In this document: positions 49,235-57,113 of the stretch, piece after piece
Position numbering within the stretch: position 1 is the stretch's first letter
Layout of the letters: every line of letters starts with the position of its first letter
Assembly: GCA_019720755.1 (NCBI GenBank)
Contig: CP081303.1
Location: 1,054,001-1,118,000, forward strand
DNA from: Prolixibacteraceae bacterium
GTDB taxonomy: Bacteria > Bacteroidota > Bacteroidia > Bacteroidales > Prolixibacteraceae
Direction of reading: 5' to 3'
Length of the DNA: 64,000 nucleotides
Position numbers and translations under genes: made by a program
The notes under the pieces: generated by a model
Told to the model about the DNA's origin: nothing
Databases searched by the model: none
Seen by the model: the letters and a program-made list of their open reading frames with translations, nothing else

Positions 49235-49895
49235 ATGAATAAAAATACACCTACAATAAAAGAGCGTGTTTTGTTATTTGCTGATTATAAAGAGAATAGC
49301 AAACAAGAATTTTTTTTTAAAAACGAGATTGAATTATAGTAATTACACGGGTAAATCGAAGGATGGTAACCTAAATTCGGATGCTATAGGTAAAATTATA
49401 CTTAATTATCCCGACATAAACTTAGAGTGGTTGATTACTGGGGTGGGAACTATGACTAGAGATAAGAATTGTAAAAGTAATGAATATTGTGGGGAGCCTT
49501 TGGGGAAAAGCATTCCACTACTGCCAGTAAACGAACAAGGGGGATATCTGGATGATTTCGTTGCCCAGGTAACAAGGATTGATTGTGAGAGTATTTTGTC
49601 ACCTATAAAAGATGTGGATTTTGGAATCACTGTTGTAGGGGATAGTATGGAACCACGTTATCCTAATGGATCAATTGTATTGATCAAAAAGATTAATGAA
49701 AGAGCTTTTATCGAATGGGGTAAAGTGTTTGTCCTGGATACAATCAACGGTATCGTGGTAAAACAACTAAAGCCCTCAACAAATGATGGCTTTGTCTCTT
49801 GTTGCTCCTATAACGAAGACTATCCACCGTTTGAAGTTGCTATGGAAGATCTGAACGGTATCTATAAAGTGATGATGGTGCTTAGTATGGTGTAA
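49235..49895 (+). pseudogene. S24-family (LexA/CI-like) phage repressor, frameshifted in a T9 tract
   Basis: From ATG 49235 the frame reads TPTIKERVLLFADYKENSK, a typical Bacteroidota repressor N-terminus, then runs into nine T's (49310-49318) and stops shortly after. With eight T's it continues into EFFLKTRLNYSNYTGKSKDG, then INLEWLITGVGTM, completing the HTH domain. The S24 domain follows: VVGDSMEPRYPNGSIVLIKK (nucleophile Ser) and GIVVKQLKP (Lys). The second frame alone can start only at a GTG at 49266. A one-base slip separates the DNA-binding half from the self-cleaving half. Confidence 0.78.
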
Positions 49896-50268
49896 ATTAA
49901 TTGTATTTATGAATAAAATATCGACTAAAGATAAACGAGAAGATATCACTTTGTATAATTTGATAGAACCGAAAATGGCATGTGTTAAAGTTGTCATTCA
50001 AATGTTAATAGGGGCTGCAATTATACTTTTTGTTATCTGCAAATTTGTTTTCATTTTTATAGAATGTGACTTTGTGCAAAAATGTGGTTTTCTGCAAAAG
50101 GTGTGTTCATTTTCTTTAATTCAGGGTATCTCGAAAGGATTAATGGCAGCAACTGGGGTGGACCTAGGATACATGTTATTTACTGAAGGACCAGATGAGG
50201 CTGTGCAGCCATTAATGACTGCTATAGCTGCTGCTGTATTATTAGTTTTAGGAGGTGATATTACTATA

Positions 50269-51488
50269 CAGGGCTTGTTCATGAAATTTAAGCAGCGAAG
50301 ACATCGTGTATTTTATCAGTATTGTGCACAAGTTCTTCTCTTAAAATATTTAAGTTGTTGTAACTATTTATTTCCATTAACTTACTGCATATAAATAACA
50401 TAATAGAGGATATCGATTTTTGCAATCCATGATCTAAAGACTTTAATTTGTCTTCTCCAAAATTAACATCACGAATACGATTCATTATTTCTATTTTCCA
50501 ATGACCTCTAATAGCTCCAGCAATTTCATCGATTTTCCCATTATAATTTGTGATATAATATCGTGTTTCTGTACTCCTTTTATCTCTCTTTACATTATAA
50601 CTCTCTCTTGTCACTTTAATCATATTACATATGCCACTATTACACCATCTAGGATCTAACATTTCTGTATTTATTGGGTATATTTCGTACTTCCTAGAGT
50701 CTATTCTTCCATGTGACTTGTCTATTTCTGTCATCACATCATCTACTTTTATATGATTGGATGTATGTACTAAGTCATCCTTTAATTTCTGCTGATTGGA
50801 CTTTATTTGAGTTAAATAGAATCGACTATTTTGGTGAATATTAGACAACAGATTTTCTGAATTATGCATTGCATCTAGTGTTACCTTTGCCTTCTCTGGC
50901 AACTCAAGAATATGATCATAAACAATGTTCTTTTCACTCTCTTTTGTTCCATCATAAAAGCCTAATAACTGCTGTATATTTGTGTTATGACCAATAGAAT
51001 AAACAATACTTAACCCTCTCTTTTTATTGCTTTTAGAATCTATACTTCCTCGAAGTTCCTTCCCATCAATAGATATCCATTCTGTAGAAGAGTATACTTC
51101 ATCACAAATTGTCAAAAAGGAATCATAATCAAATTCAGATAGGATTCTTGTTAACTGAACTCGACTTATACAACTGTCGGTATCTTTATGCAAACAGATA
51201 CATAGTTTCTCGTAATGACGAACCATATTGCGATGAATTTTATTCATACTTAGATGACCATAACTTGTCAGAATTGAGATAATAAAAAGAGTGATAACAA
51301 AAGCCAATTCGTGCTTAAGTCCTACATGACTCCTATTATCTACCAATTTGACTTGTAATTTCTCATAAAATCTTCTAATTTCGGCACTTGAAAGGTCGTT
51401 ATCCATAATTTATATCTGTTTTTACAAATCCAAATATAATATGAATAGTCGACCTTTTCTCATATAAATAATTCATGAACAAGCCCTG
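50269..51488 (-). mobile_element. ISAs1 copy A3 (complete)
   Basis: 1,220 bp with the 17-bp inverted repeats of A1. The exact 10-bp target duplication is TATTACTATA (50259-50268 and 51489-51498). It lies inside the membrane-protein gene at 49909. It is nearly identical to A2. Confidence 0.96.
50288..51406 (-). CDS. ISAs1-family DDE transposase (copy A3)
   Basis: The complete 372-residue transposase has intact motifs SIDGKELRGS, VTLDAMHNSE and AIRGHWKIEIMNRIRDV with FGED, ending KIHDVFAA. It differs from the A2 remnant at very few residues (HKDTDSC against HKDIDSC, RSHVG against RSHIG). With intact ends it is the best candidate source of the recent A-type transpositions in this window. Confidence 0.95.
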   Translation of the reverse strand: MDNDLSSAEIRRFYEKLQVKLVDNRSHVGLKHELAFVITLFIISILTSYGHLSMNKIHRNMVRHYEKLCICLHKDTDSCISRVQLTRILSEFDYDSFLTICDEVYSSTEWISIDGKELRGSIDSKSNKKRGLSIVYSIGHNTNIQQLLGFYDGTKESEKNIVYDHILELPEKAKVTLDAMHNSENLLSNIHQNSRFYLTQIKSNQQKLKDDLVHTSNHIKVDDVMTEIDKSHGRIDSRKYEIYPINTEMLDPRWCNSGICNMIKVTRESYNVKRDKRSTETRYYITNYNGKIDEIAGAIRGHWKIEIMNRIRDVNFGEDKLKSLDHGLQKSISSIMLFICSKLMEINSYNNLNILREELVHNTDKIHDVFAA

Positions 51489-51663
51489 TATTACTATAAG
51501 TAGTGCTTTAATTGTATTTCTTCTTATAATTTCTCTCTTTCTAATATTTTTTATAAACAATCGATATATTGAAACTAATAAGTCATCTTCAAGTATTGGA
51601 AGTTCGTTTTGTGGTTTTATCGGAAAGCTTTTCAAAAAGAAATGACGAATATCTTAACCTATT

Positions 51664-51706
51664 AAATAAATAAAGCCTCTCAATGATTGAGAGGCTTTAT
51701 TTATTT
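51664..51706. terminator. Very strong bidirectional terminator
   Basis: A 21-bp perfect stem around a single-base centre (arms 51664-51684 and 51686-51706, core GCCTCTCAAT). The ends are A/T-rich, so it can serve both the membrane-protein gene on the left and the convergent gene that stops at 51705. Confidence 0.88.
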
Positions 51707-52367
51707 AATAGATTGCCCTTGGAAATTTCTTTTTTACATACTTCCAGTTTATTCTTAATTGCTCTAGAGGTACACGGAACCTTGTTCCTCCTGGAGAAGA
51801 AGATGCTTTTCTAACTTCTATGGATGTGTCATCTGAATAGGAGTAGAATACAAGCTTTGTTCCATCCTTAATCCTGTCGTCCATATTAATCTTTTCATTC
51901 TTGGGATTGTTTAATACTATCAGATCATCTTTCTGTTTCTTAGAATTGATCCTGTAAGATAATGCTTCTAGTGCATCCCATTTTGTAAAAGGTTTAGCAT
52001 TGCAGCCATCAAAAAATATCGTGCCAAAAACTGTATTGTATCTAGTGTAAATTGTATCTCCTTTATACAATACCTTTTGAAACTCCTCCTCTGTTTCTCC
52101 TCCAAGAATGGTAAGAGTATCATTAATCTGCATCCCTTTTATTTCACTACCATAAGGTTTGTCGCAAAAGGCATAGCGATTATGAACATACCCTTTGTAT
52201 GGTCCATCTTTGGGACCGGAAACAAACCAGACTATCCCACCAATTATAATTAATACTAATAATATTCTTCGCCCAATTTTAGTAAATAATAGTCCAAAGA
52301 TAATGGACCATAGAAAAGCCGCAGTCATTCGCTCCCCTTGTCTCTTAAATTGTTTTTGTACTGACAT
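51705..52367 (-). CDS. Membrane-anchored hypothetical protein
   Basis: The 220-residue protein has an amphipathic N-terminus, then two close hydrophobic stretches (AFLWSIIFGLLF and ILLVLIIIGGIVWFVSG). A soluble domain of about 170 residues follows, with GYVHNRYAFCDKPYGSEIKG and LTILGGETEEEFQKVLY and a basic C-terminus (WKYVKKKFPRAIY). I do not recognise the fold. It is convergent with the split membrane gene and may belong to the former prophage or to cargo added later. Confidence 0.62.
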   Translation of the reverse strand: MSVQKQFKRQGERMTAAFLWSIIFGLLFTKIGRRILLVLIIIGGIVWFVSGPKDGPYKGYVHNRYAFCDKPYGSEIKGMQINDTLTILGGETEEEFQKVLYKGDTIYTRYNTVFGTIFFDGCNAKPFTKWDALEALSYRINSKKQKDDLIVLNNPKNEKINMDDRIKDGTKLVFYSYSDDTSIEVRKASSSPGGTRFRVPLEQLRINWKYVKKKFPRAIY

Positions 52368-52537
52368 TTATAAGTTAGAATTTCATGTTATGTAATATAG
52401 AGTGTAAAAATATTATGTTTTGTTAAATTAATCAGTTTTTTTGTATTTTTATATCGTAATTATAAAGTTTTTATAGCCGTGAAAGTCAATCGTCATGGTA
52501 TGGTTACAGGTATTTAATAATTTTATGTAATTTATTT

Positions 52538-52777
52538 ATGGATAAAAGAAAAATTGCTTCATCACAAAAAACGAGAAAATTAACTTTAGACGATGATTAT
52601 ACTTTGTTCGAAGATGGAACTGTACTACATGAGTATGATAACAGTCAATTTGATTTTAATAAAGAAGATTGGATTGAATTGAAAGATGTTCCTAAAGAAA
52701 GACTTTCTGATTTTAGAAAGTCTGTAAAGCCTGAAGATGCTGATTTATTAGAGAAGTTATTAGCTAACTTGAATTGA
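52538..52777 (+). CDS. Small acidic hypothetical protein
   Basis: The 79-residue protein starts MDKRKIASSQKTRKLTLDDD. It contains an acidic middle (LFEDGTVLHEYDNSQFDFNK) and ends VKPEDADLLEKLLANLN. There is no membrane helix and no recognised domain. It is followed by a good terminator, so it is likely transcribed. Small acidic proteins like this are common in prophages, including anti-restriction or regulator types, but nothing specific can be said. Confidence 0.55.
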   Translation: MDKRKIASSQKTRKLTLDDDYTLFEDGTVLHEYDNSQFDFNKEDWIELKDVPKERLSDFRKSVKPEDADLLEKLLANLN

Positions 52778-52794
52778 TTACTGAGAGAAAAGAA

Positions 52795-52823
52795 AAGACC
52801 TCAACTCGTGAGGTCTTTTTTTT
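52795..52823 (+). terminator. Terminator of the 79-residue gene
   Basis: AAGACCTCA (52795-52803) pairs with TGAGGTCTT (52809-52817), then a T-run to 52823. A near-identical hairpin lies at 55960, after the next gene cluster. Confidence 0.85.
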
Positions 52824-53440
52824 CATATATAGTCAACATCTATTCTTTAGGTCATATTCATAAAACTTCAGTCTTTCTTTAATTATTCTTTTTGCCATTG
52901 TTTACTACATGGCTCCAAAACAAAACTATATTATACAAAATGGATTATTTTGTATCTTGTATTGTCGTTTTATTTATTGTTGCTTTAATGGAAGAAATTA
53001 AGAAAAAGTTAGATCTCATTCTCGAGACAATTGCAAAAGAGAAGACGTCTAATCAATATGATCATATTGAGCAATTAAAGTCTCATATGGAAAAATCTCA
53101 GGAACTTTTTGAGAAAAAACAGACGTATATTTCTGCTGGAGCTTTGGCAATTTCTTTAACACTTACAGATAAAATTCTAAAGTTCTCAACTTGTGATTTT
53201 AAGTGGATTATTATTGCAGGTTGGGTAATGTTGGCTTTGTCACTAGTTTTGAATCTAGTTTCTCATTTTGTTGTAGGTGAAATCTCCTCTTCATTGTTAA
53301 AAATGAAATCAGATGAGATAAATCTATTATCAAGATTTGATGATGAAAATGATATCTACAAAGTAAGCGTTCGGTTATTCACATCTTGTGCATTATTTTA
53401 AAGCCTTCTATTTTTGAGACGTAATCAAAAAAAGAAATAG

Positions 53441-53734
53441 ATGAGTAAAAAAGCACATATGTTTGATCTCATAGAAGCACAACACAATAGTGGACTAAGC
53501 AATATCGATTACTGTAAACAGAACAATATAAAACTATCAGTATATAGTTATTGGAAGGCAAAATATAAGAAGGAGTATTCTAAAGAAACTCAAGGTTTTT
53601 TTGTCACATTAGACAATGAAACCTCACAAATAAAAGAAGAGATCGTTATCACTTATCCCAATGGTGTAACCCTTCAACTTTCTTCAGCAACGACAATATC
53701 GACGCTTCGATCATTAATCCAAATTCAAGGCTGA
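53441..53734 (+). CDS. tnpA: IS66 TnpA-like accessory protein (copy 3)
   Basis: 97 residues, identical to copy 1. Its stop overlaps the tnpB start (TGATG). Confidence 0.9.
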   Translation: MSKKAHMFDLIEAQHNSGLSNIDYCKQNNIKLSVYSYWKAKYKKEYSKETQGFFVTLDNETSQIKEEIVITYPNGVTLQLSSATTISTLRSLIQIQG

Positions 53735-54078
53735 TGTTATCAATATCTTCAAATGATCGTTTTCACCTCTATTCTGAAGCAACAGATATGAGGAAAAGTT
53801 TTGATGGATTATCCGGATTGGTGCAGAATAAGATTGATGCCAATATTACTTCGGGTGATGTATTTATCTTTCTGAACAAACGTCGTACCATGATGAAATT
53901 ACTTAAATGGGAAAGAGGTGGTTTTGTTCTTTTTGTGAAACGACTAGAGAGAGGAACCTTTAGACCTCCTGAAATAAAAGACTTAACATCAATTCATCTT
54001 GAGTACACTGATCTTGTCCTTCTTATAGAAGGTGTTCTTGTCAAAGAATATAAAAGACAAAAACGTTATGTTATTTAA
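53734..54078 (+). CDS. tnpB: IS66 TnpB accessory protein (copy 3)
   Basis: 114 residues, identical to copy 1, including TSIHLEY. The Orf2 signature is intact. Confidence 0.93.
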   Translation: MLSISSNDRFHLYSEATDMRKSFDGLSGLVQNKIDANITSGDVFIFLNKRRTMMKLLKWERGGFVLFVKRLERGTFRPPEIKDLTSIHLEYTDLVLLIEGVLVKEYKRQKRYVI

Positions 54079-54101
54079 ATAAATATGTGTATCCTTAAAC
54101 C

Positions 54102-55610
54102 ATGAATAAGAGCGATATCATAGAGGATGTAAGTAAAGAAGATCTTTTGGACCAACTCCAGAAGATGATGACTGAATACTCTAATGTCGACTCTGAAGTT
54201 ACTAGTTTAAAACAAGAAAACGAATCCTTAAAGGCACAGATTGCCTATCTTAAGAGACGTATCTTTGGCTCAACCAAAGAAACCTATAAAGATCCGAACC
54301 AATTAGAGTTAGCTCTTGAAGTCGAAGAGAAAAATCTAGAAGACTTACAGATATCTTCTCCAGAAGAGGAGGTTATTGAGGTTGTTAAGAAGAAAAAAAA
54401 GGCAAAAAGAAAAAGTATCCCTTCTGACCTTCCTCGTCAAGTAGAAGTGATTGAACCTGATGATGTCCCAGAGGGAGCAACTCGTATTGGAGAAGAGATA
54501 TCTGAGAGGATTGAATTTAGTCCAGGTAAGCTTTATGTAAGACAAATTGTTCGTCCAAAATATCGTTTACCCGAAGAGGATAACATTATCATCTCCGAAC
54601 TTCCGTCGGATCTTATCCCCAAATGTATGGCGGGAAACTCATTAATAAGTCAATTTATTGTTGGTAAATTCTACGACCATATACCTCTTTATAGAGCCCA
54701 AGGGATCTTTAAAAGATCAGGAATTGATTTTCCTAAAGCAACCATCAATGGATGGATAAGGAAGGCTGCTGAACTACTTTCTCCACTATACAAACATATC
54801 GAGAAAAAAGTAATCCAGTCAGACTATATTCAAGCCGATGAGACAAGTATCAAGGTTCTAACAGATAAGAAACAAGGAGCCACTCATCTTGGTTACTTCT
54901 GGATCTATTATGCTCCAAATATAAAGAGTTGTTTATTTACTTACGATAACTCCCGAAAAGGTTCTGTACCAGAATCGATTTTAAAAAAGTTTAAAGGAGT
55001 TCTACAGACAGATGGATATCAAGGTTATCATAAACTTGGAAATCAAAAAGAAATTATAAAGTTAGCATGTATGGCACATGCTCGACGGAAATTTTTTGAG
55101 GCAAAAGAAAATGATCGAACTCGTGCCGAATATGCTTTAAAAAAGATCCAAGAACTATATAAGATAGAGAGAACAAGTCAGGAAAAAGAGTTGTCTATCG
55201 AAGAAACCTATCTTCTTCGACAAGAACTTGCTGTGCCTATACTAAAGGAACTCGAAAAATGGTTAAAAAAAGAGTCCCTTACAGCATTACCTAAAAGCCC
55301 TATTGGGAAAGCAATCAACTATAGCCTAAACCTATGGGATGAACTGTGCCAATATACAGAAGATGGAAGCTACATTATCGACAATAATAATGTGGAGAAT
55401 AAAGTACGTCCAGTAGCCATTGGACGTAAAAACTATCTCTTTGCAGGATCAGAAGAGGGAGCTAAAAGAGCAGCAATGTTCTATACTTTATCTTCAATGT
55501 GCAAAATGGCAGACGTTGAACCTCATGCATGGTATACAGATATCTTAAATCGTATATCCGACACCAAGCCATCGAAATACGATGACTTACTTCCTCAAAA
55601 CTGGAAATAA
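54102..55610 (+). CDS. tnpC: IS66 transposase TnpC (copy 3)
   Basis: 502 residues, identical to copy 1 and complete, with IQADETSIKVL, LQTDGYQGYH and NNNVENKVRP intact. The element also has both ends, so it appears mobile. Confidence 0.95.
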   Translation: MNKSDIIEDVSKEDLLDQLQKMMTEYSNVDSEVTSLKQENESLKAQIAYLKRRIFGSTKETYKDPNQLELALEVEEKNLEDLQISSPEEEVIEVVKKKKKAKRKSIPSDLPRQVEVIEPDDVPEGATRIGEEISERIEFSPGKLYVRQIVRPKYRLPEEDNIIISELPSDLIPKCMAGNSLISQFIVGKFYDHIPLYRAQGIFKRSGIDFPKATINGWIRKAAELLSPLYKHIEKKVIQSDYIQADETSIKVLTDKKQGATHLGYFWIYYAPNIKSCLFTYDNSRKGSVPESILKKFKGVLQTDGYQGYHKLGNQKEIIKLACMAHARRKFFEAKENDRTRAEYALKKIQELYKIERTSQEKELSIEETYLLRQELAVPILKELEKWLKKESLTALPKSPIGKAINYSLNLWDELCQYTEDGSYIIDNNNVENKVRPVAIGRKNYLFAGSEEGAKRAAMFYTLSSMCKMADVEPHAWYTDILNRISDTKPSKYDDLLPQNWK

Positions 55611-55815
55611 TCTTTATAGTAAAAAAGATCAATCTTCATATACGTGAGTAGCCGAACGGATACTCTACAAAATTAAAAAGAAATATTATTACAGAACAAG
55701 AAAGAAACAGCTTAGGCAAAATGCAAAAAGTAAATGCTTCAATATAATGACTTTAATTTTATTATCTTTAGGTATAATTAGTTGTGTAATTTTTGTATCA
55801 CTAAATATCTAATTT

Positions 55816-55953
55816 ATGCCAAAAAATAGAGCTATTAAACCAAATCCAAATCAGAACTCAGAAACTTCAATGGAAAGAAGAAGTTTAAACACAAGCATTA
55901 ACTTTAATCCTCCACCGAAACCACCAAGTAATAACGGTGGTTCTAAGAAATAA
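55816..55953 (+). CDS. Small proline/asparagine-rich protein
   Basis: The 45-residue frame starts MPKNRAIKPNPNQNSE and ends FNPPPKPPSNNGGSKK. It starts three bases after the stop of the split three-helix membrane protein and ends just before a strong terminator, so it was the last gene of that operon. Its low-complexity composition suggests a disordered, possibly exported or tail-like peptide. IS66 copy 3 upstream may have uncoupled it from its promoter. Confidence 0.5.
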   Translation: MPKNRAIKPNPNQNSETSMERRSLNTSINFNPPPKPPSNNGGSKK

Positions 55954-55959
55954 TATTTA

Positions 55960-55985
55960 AAGACCTCAACTCATGAGGTCTTTTG
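55960..55985. terminator. Terminator shared by convergent genes
   Basis: AAGACCTCA (55960-55968) pairs with TGAGGTCTT (near 55974-55982), with T-rich sequence beyond. It overlaps the end of the integrase fragment on the other strand. It resembles the hairpin at 52795. Confidence 0.8.
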
Positions 55986-56267
55986 TCTTTTCATGTAGTC
56001 AATAACTTTTCGGTTCGCTTTATCCAGTATACTCCAGTCTTTCTTGATATAGATATCGGTGACACGCATCATGGGGTCTACGTGGTTTAGAGCTACGTGG
56101 ACATGATACTTGTCGACTCCTGCTTCGTTGGCTGCGATGGTGGCCCAGGAGTGACGTGCGGAATAGAAGGTTAAACCTGGAATCCCCAACATATCCCCAA
56201 TTTTACGCATGTTTCTATTAATAGCCACATTAAAGTTTGTCATCTGGGCATAGCGTTCCTGGAACAT
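55971..56267 (-). pseudogene. Tyrosine integrase C-terminal fragment
   Basis: The 98-residue fragment carries part of the catalytic domain: LTFYSARHSWATIAANEAG (Arg-His motif), then HVALNHVDPMM (second His) and VTDIYIKKDW with the nucleophile tyrosine. The frame continues about 20 codons further upstream without an ATG, then meets a stop in the 41-bp tandem repeats. The N-terminal SAM-like domain and the first catalytic arginine are missing, so it cannot work alone. It is a relic of the enzyme that probably inserted this region. Confidence 0.85.
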
Positions 56268-56315
56268 GAAATAATATTCGCTTTCTATGCATATTTGAAA
56301 TCTTCTCTGTTTAAC

Positions 56316-56438
56316 GGAGTGAGTAGATTTCTCTATTTTTTACCCATAGGTTTAAAAGAGTGAGTAGATTTCTCTGTTTTTTACCCATAGGTTTAATGGA
56401 GTGGGTAGATTTCTCTATTTTTTACCTATAGGTTTCAT
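56316..56438. repeat. Three tandem 41-bp repeats
   Basis: Units start at 56316, 56357 and 56398 and share GAGTGAGTAGATTTCTCT and TTTTTTACCCATAGGTTT, with a few changes in the third. A single related copy is at 37478-37510, again next to a fic remnant. They truncate the integrase frame. Confidence 0.8.
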
Positions 56439-56465
56439 TATCCCTACCGGTTCAATAATGGCTAA

Positions 56466-56540
56466 TATTTTTAGTTTGAACTGTAGTCAACTAAAAAAAC
56501 GGCTGATATTTTTAGTCTGAACTGTAGTCAACTAAAAAAA
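56466..56540. repeat. Palindromic TTTTTAGT-TGA array, two units (third module)
   Basis: Units at 56466-56499 and 56508-56540 read TTTTTAGTxTGAACTGTAG then TCAACTAAAAAA, 42 bp apart and nearly identical. The fic gene expected on the left is gone; only GTTCAATAATGGC near 56449 resembles its interior. The PIN/ImmA genes lie to the right. Confidence 0.65.
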
Positions 56541-56587
56541 GCGACGGATTTTTTAATTTTGTGTCATTTTTAATTCTTAGATGTTTA

Positions 56588-57109
56588 TCAAAATTTCTTT
56601 TTCCATTCAGAAATATACTTATTAAACAATTTATGAGGTAACCTTGCATTTGTTCTTAATAATGCTTCTAGTTTGGAGATAGCAGTATTATAGTCGATTA
56701 ATCTTTCATCTAGTAACAATGTAAAAACATATAATATGCCTCTTACATCAACTCCATCTTCTTGTGCATCTCTTCTAAGATTACCATCACCAGTTAGTAG
56801 GACATAGTTATTGTTTTTTGCATAACTCCAAACAGAACAGTCTGGAATTGATACATTCGATTTTTGTTGACTGTGAAAATAAAATAAGTCAGAAAGTTCT
56901 TTCGCATCAAAGCTTTTGACCTGTAGATTATTATTTGATATATTACGAGTTAAAATATCTTTTTGTTCATTTTCTGTAACTTCATTAACAATGAAATCAG
57001 TAGTATGAATTTCAATAGATAATTGAAAGAATAATTCAAGTAGTCCTATTGAATGTAAATCAATAAGTATATTCGTGTCATTAACTGTAACAGTCACAAA
57101 ATCGTTCAT
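56588..57109 (-). CDS. PIN-domain ribonuclease (putative toxin)
   Basis: The 173-residue protein has the PIN acidic residues in order: VNDTNILIDL (Asp 11), VNEVTE (Glu 43), SIPDCSVWSYAK (Asp 90) and LLTGDGNLRRDA (Asp 108). PIN proteins are Mg-dependent RNases, mostly toxins of toxin-antitoxin pairs. It starts four bases after the stop of an XRE-ImmA/IrrE gene, so the two are one operon. The C-terminal ~55 residues are helical and basic (YISEWKKKF). Confidence 0.78.
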   Translation of the reverse strand: MNDFVTVTVNDTNILIDLHSIGLLELFFQLSIEIHTTDFIVNEVTENEQKDILTRNISNNNLQVKSFDAKELSDLFYFHSQQKSNVSIPDCSVWSYAKNNNYVLLTGDGNLRRDAQEDGVDVRGILYVFTLLLDERLIDYNTAISKLEALLRTNARLPHKLFNKYISEWKKKF

Positions 57110-57113
57110 ATTG

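Larger units (their letters stand above)
49909..51645 (+). pseudogene. Four-helix membrane protein split by ISAs1 copy A3
   Basis: Removing ISAs1 A3 and one 10-bp target duplicate rejoins 49909-50268 with 51499-51645 in frame, giving 168 residues. The result has helices VIQMLIGAAIILFVICKFVF, GISKGLMAATGVDLGYMLF, AIAAAVLLVLGG and ALIVFLLIISLFLIFFI, and a basic end (GKLFKKK). It is a paralogue of the intact gene at 32010 (shared GISxGL, GxxxGYxxF, EAVxPL, NxRYIE). It starts 13 bases after the S24 repressor gene and so was probably its operon partner. Confidence 0.85.
53363..55663 (+). mobile_element. IS66-family insertion sequence, copy 3
   Basis: 2,301 bp with the same terminal repeats as copy 1. 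The exact 8-bp target duplication is TCTACAAA (53355-53362 and 55664-55671). The encoded proteins equal those of copy 1, so the two transposed recently from one another or from a common source. Confidence 0.95.
52988..55812 (+). pseudogene. Three-helix membrane protein split by IS66 copy 3
   Basis: Removing IS66 copy 3 and one 8-bp duplicate joins 52988-53362 to 55672-55812 in frame, giving 171 residues. It starts MEEIKKKLDLILETIAKEK, then has two membrane helices (YISAGALAISLTLTD, WIIIAGWVMLALSLVLNLV), a basic linker (KKYYYRTRKKQLRQNAK) and a C-terminal helix (MTLILLSLGIISCVIFVSL). An upstream in-frame start at 52892 (TTG) or 52940 (ATG) is possible. The stop is three bases before the next small gene. 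Unknown family. Confidence 0.75.

Noticed and set aside
51399-51635. 78-codon minus-strand frame crossing the ISAs1 A3 end
   Set aside because: It is an artefact of reading through the IS terminus in the antisense frame of the split membrane gene.
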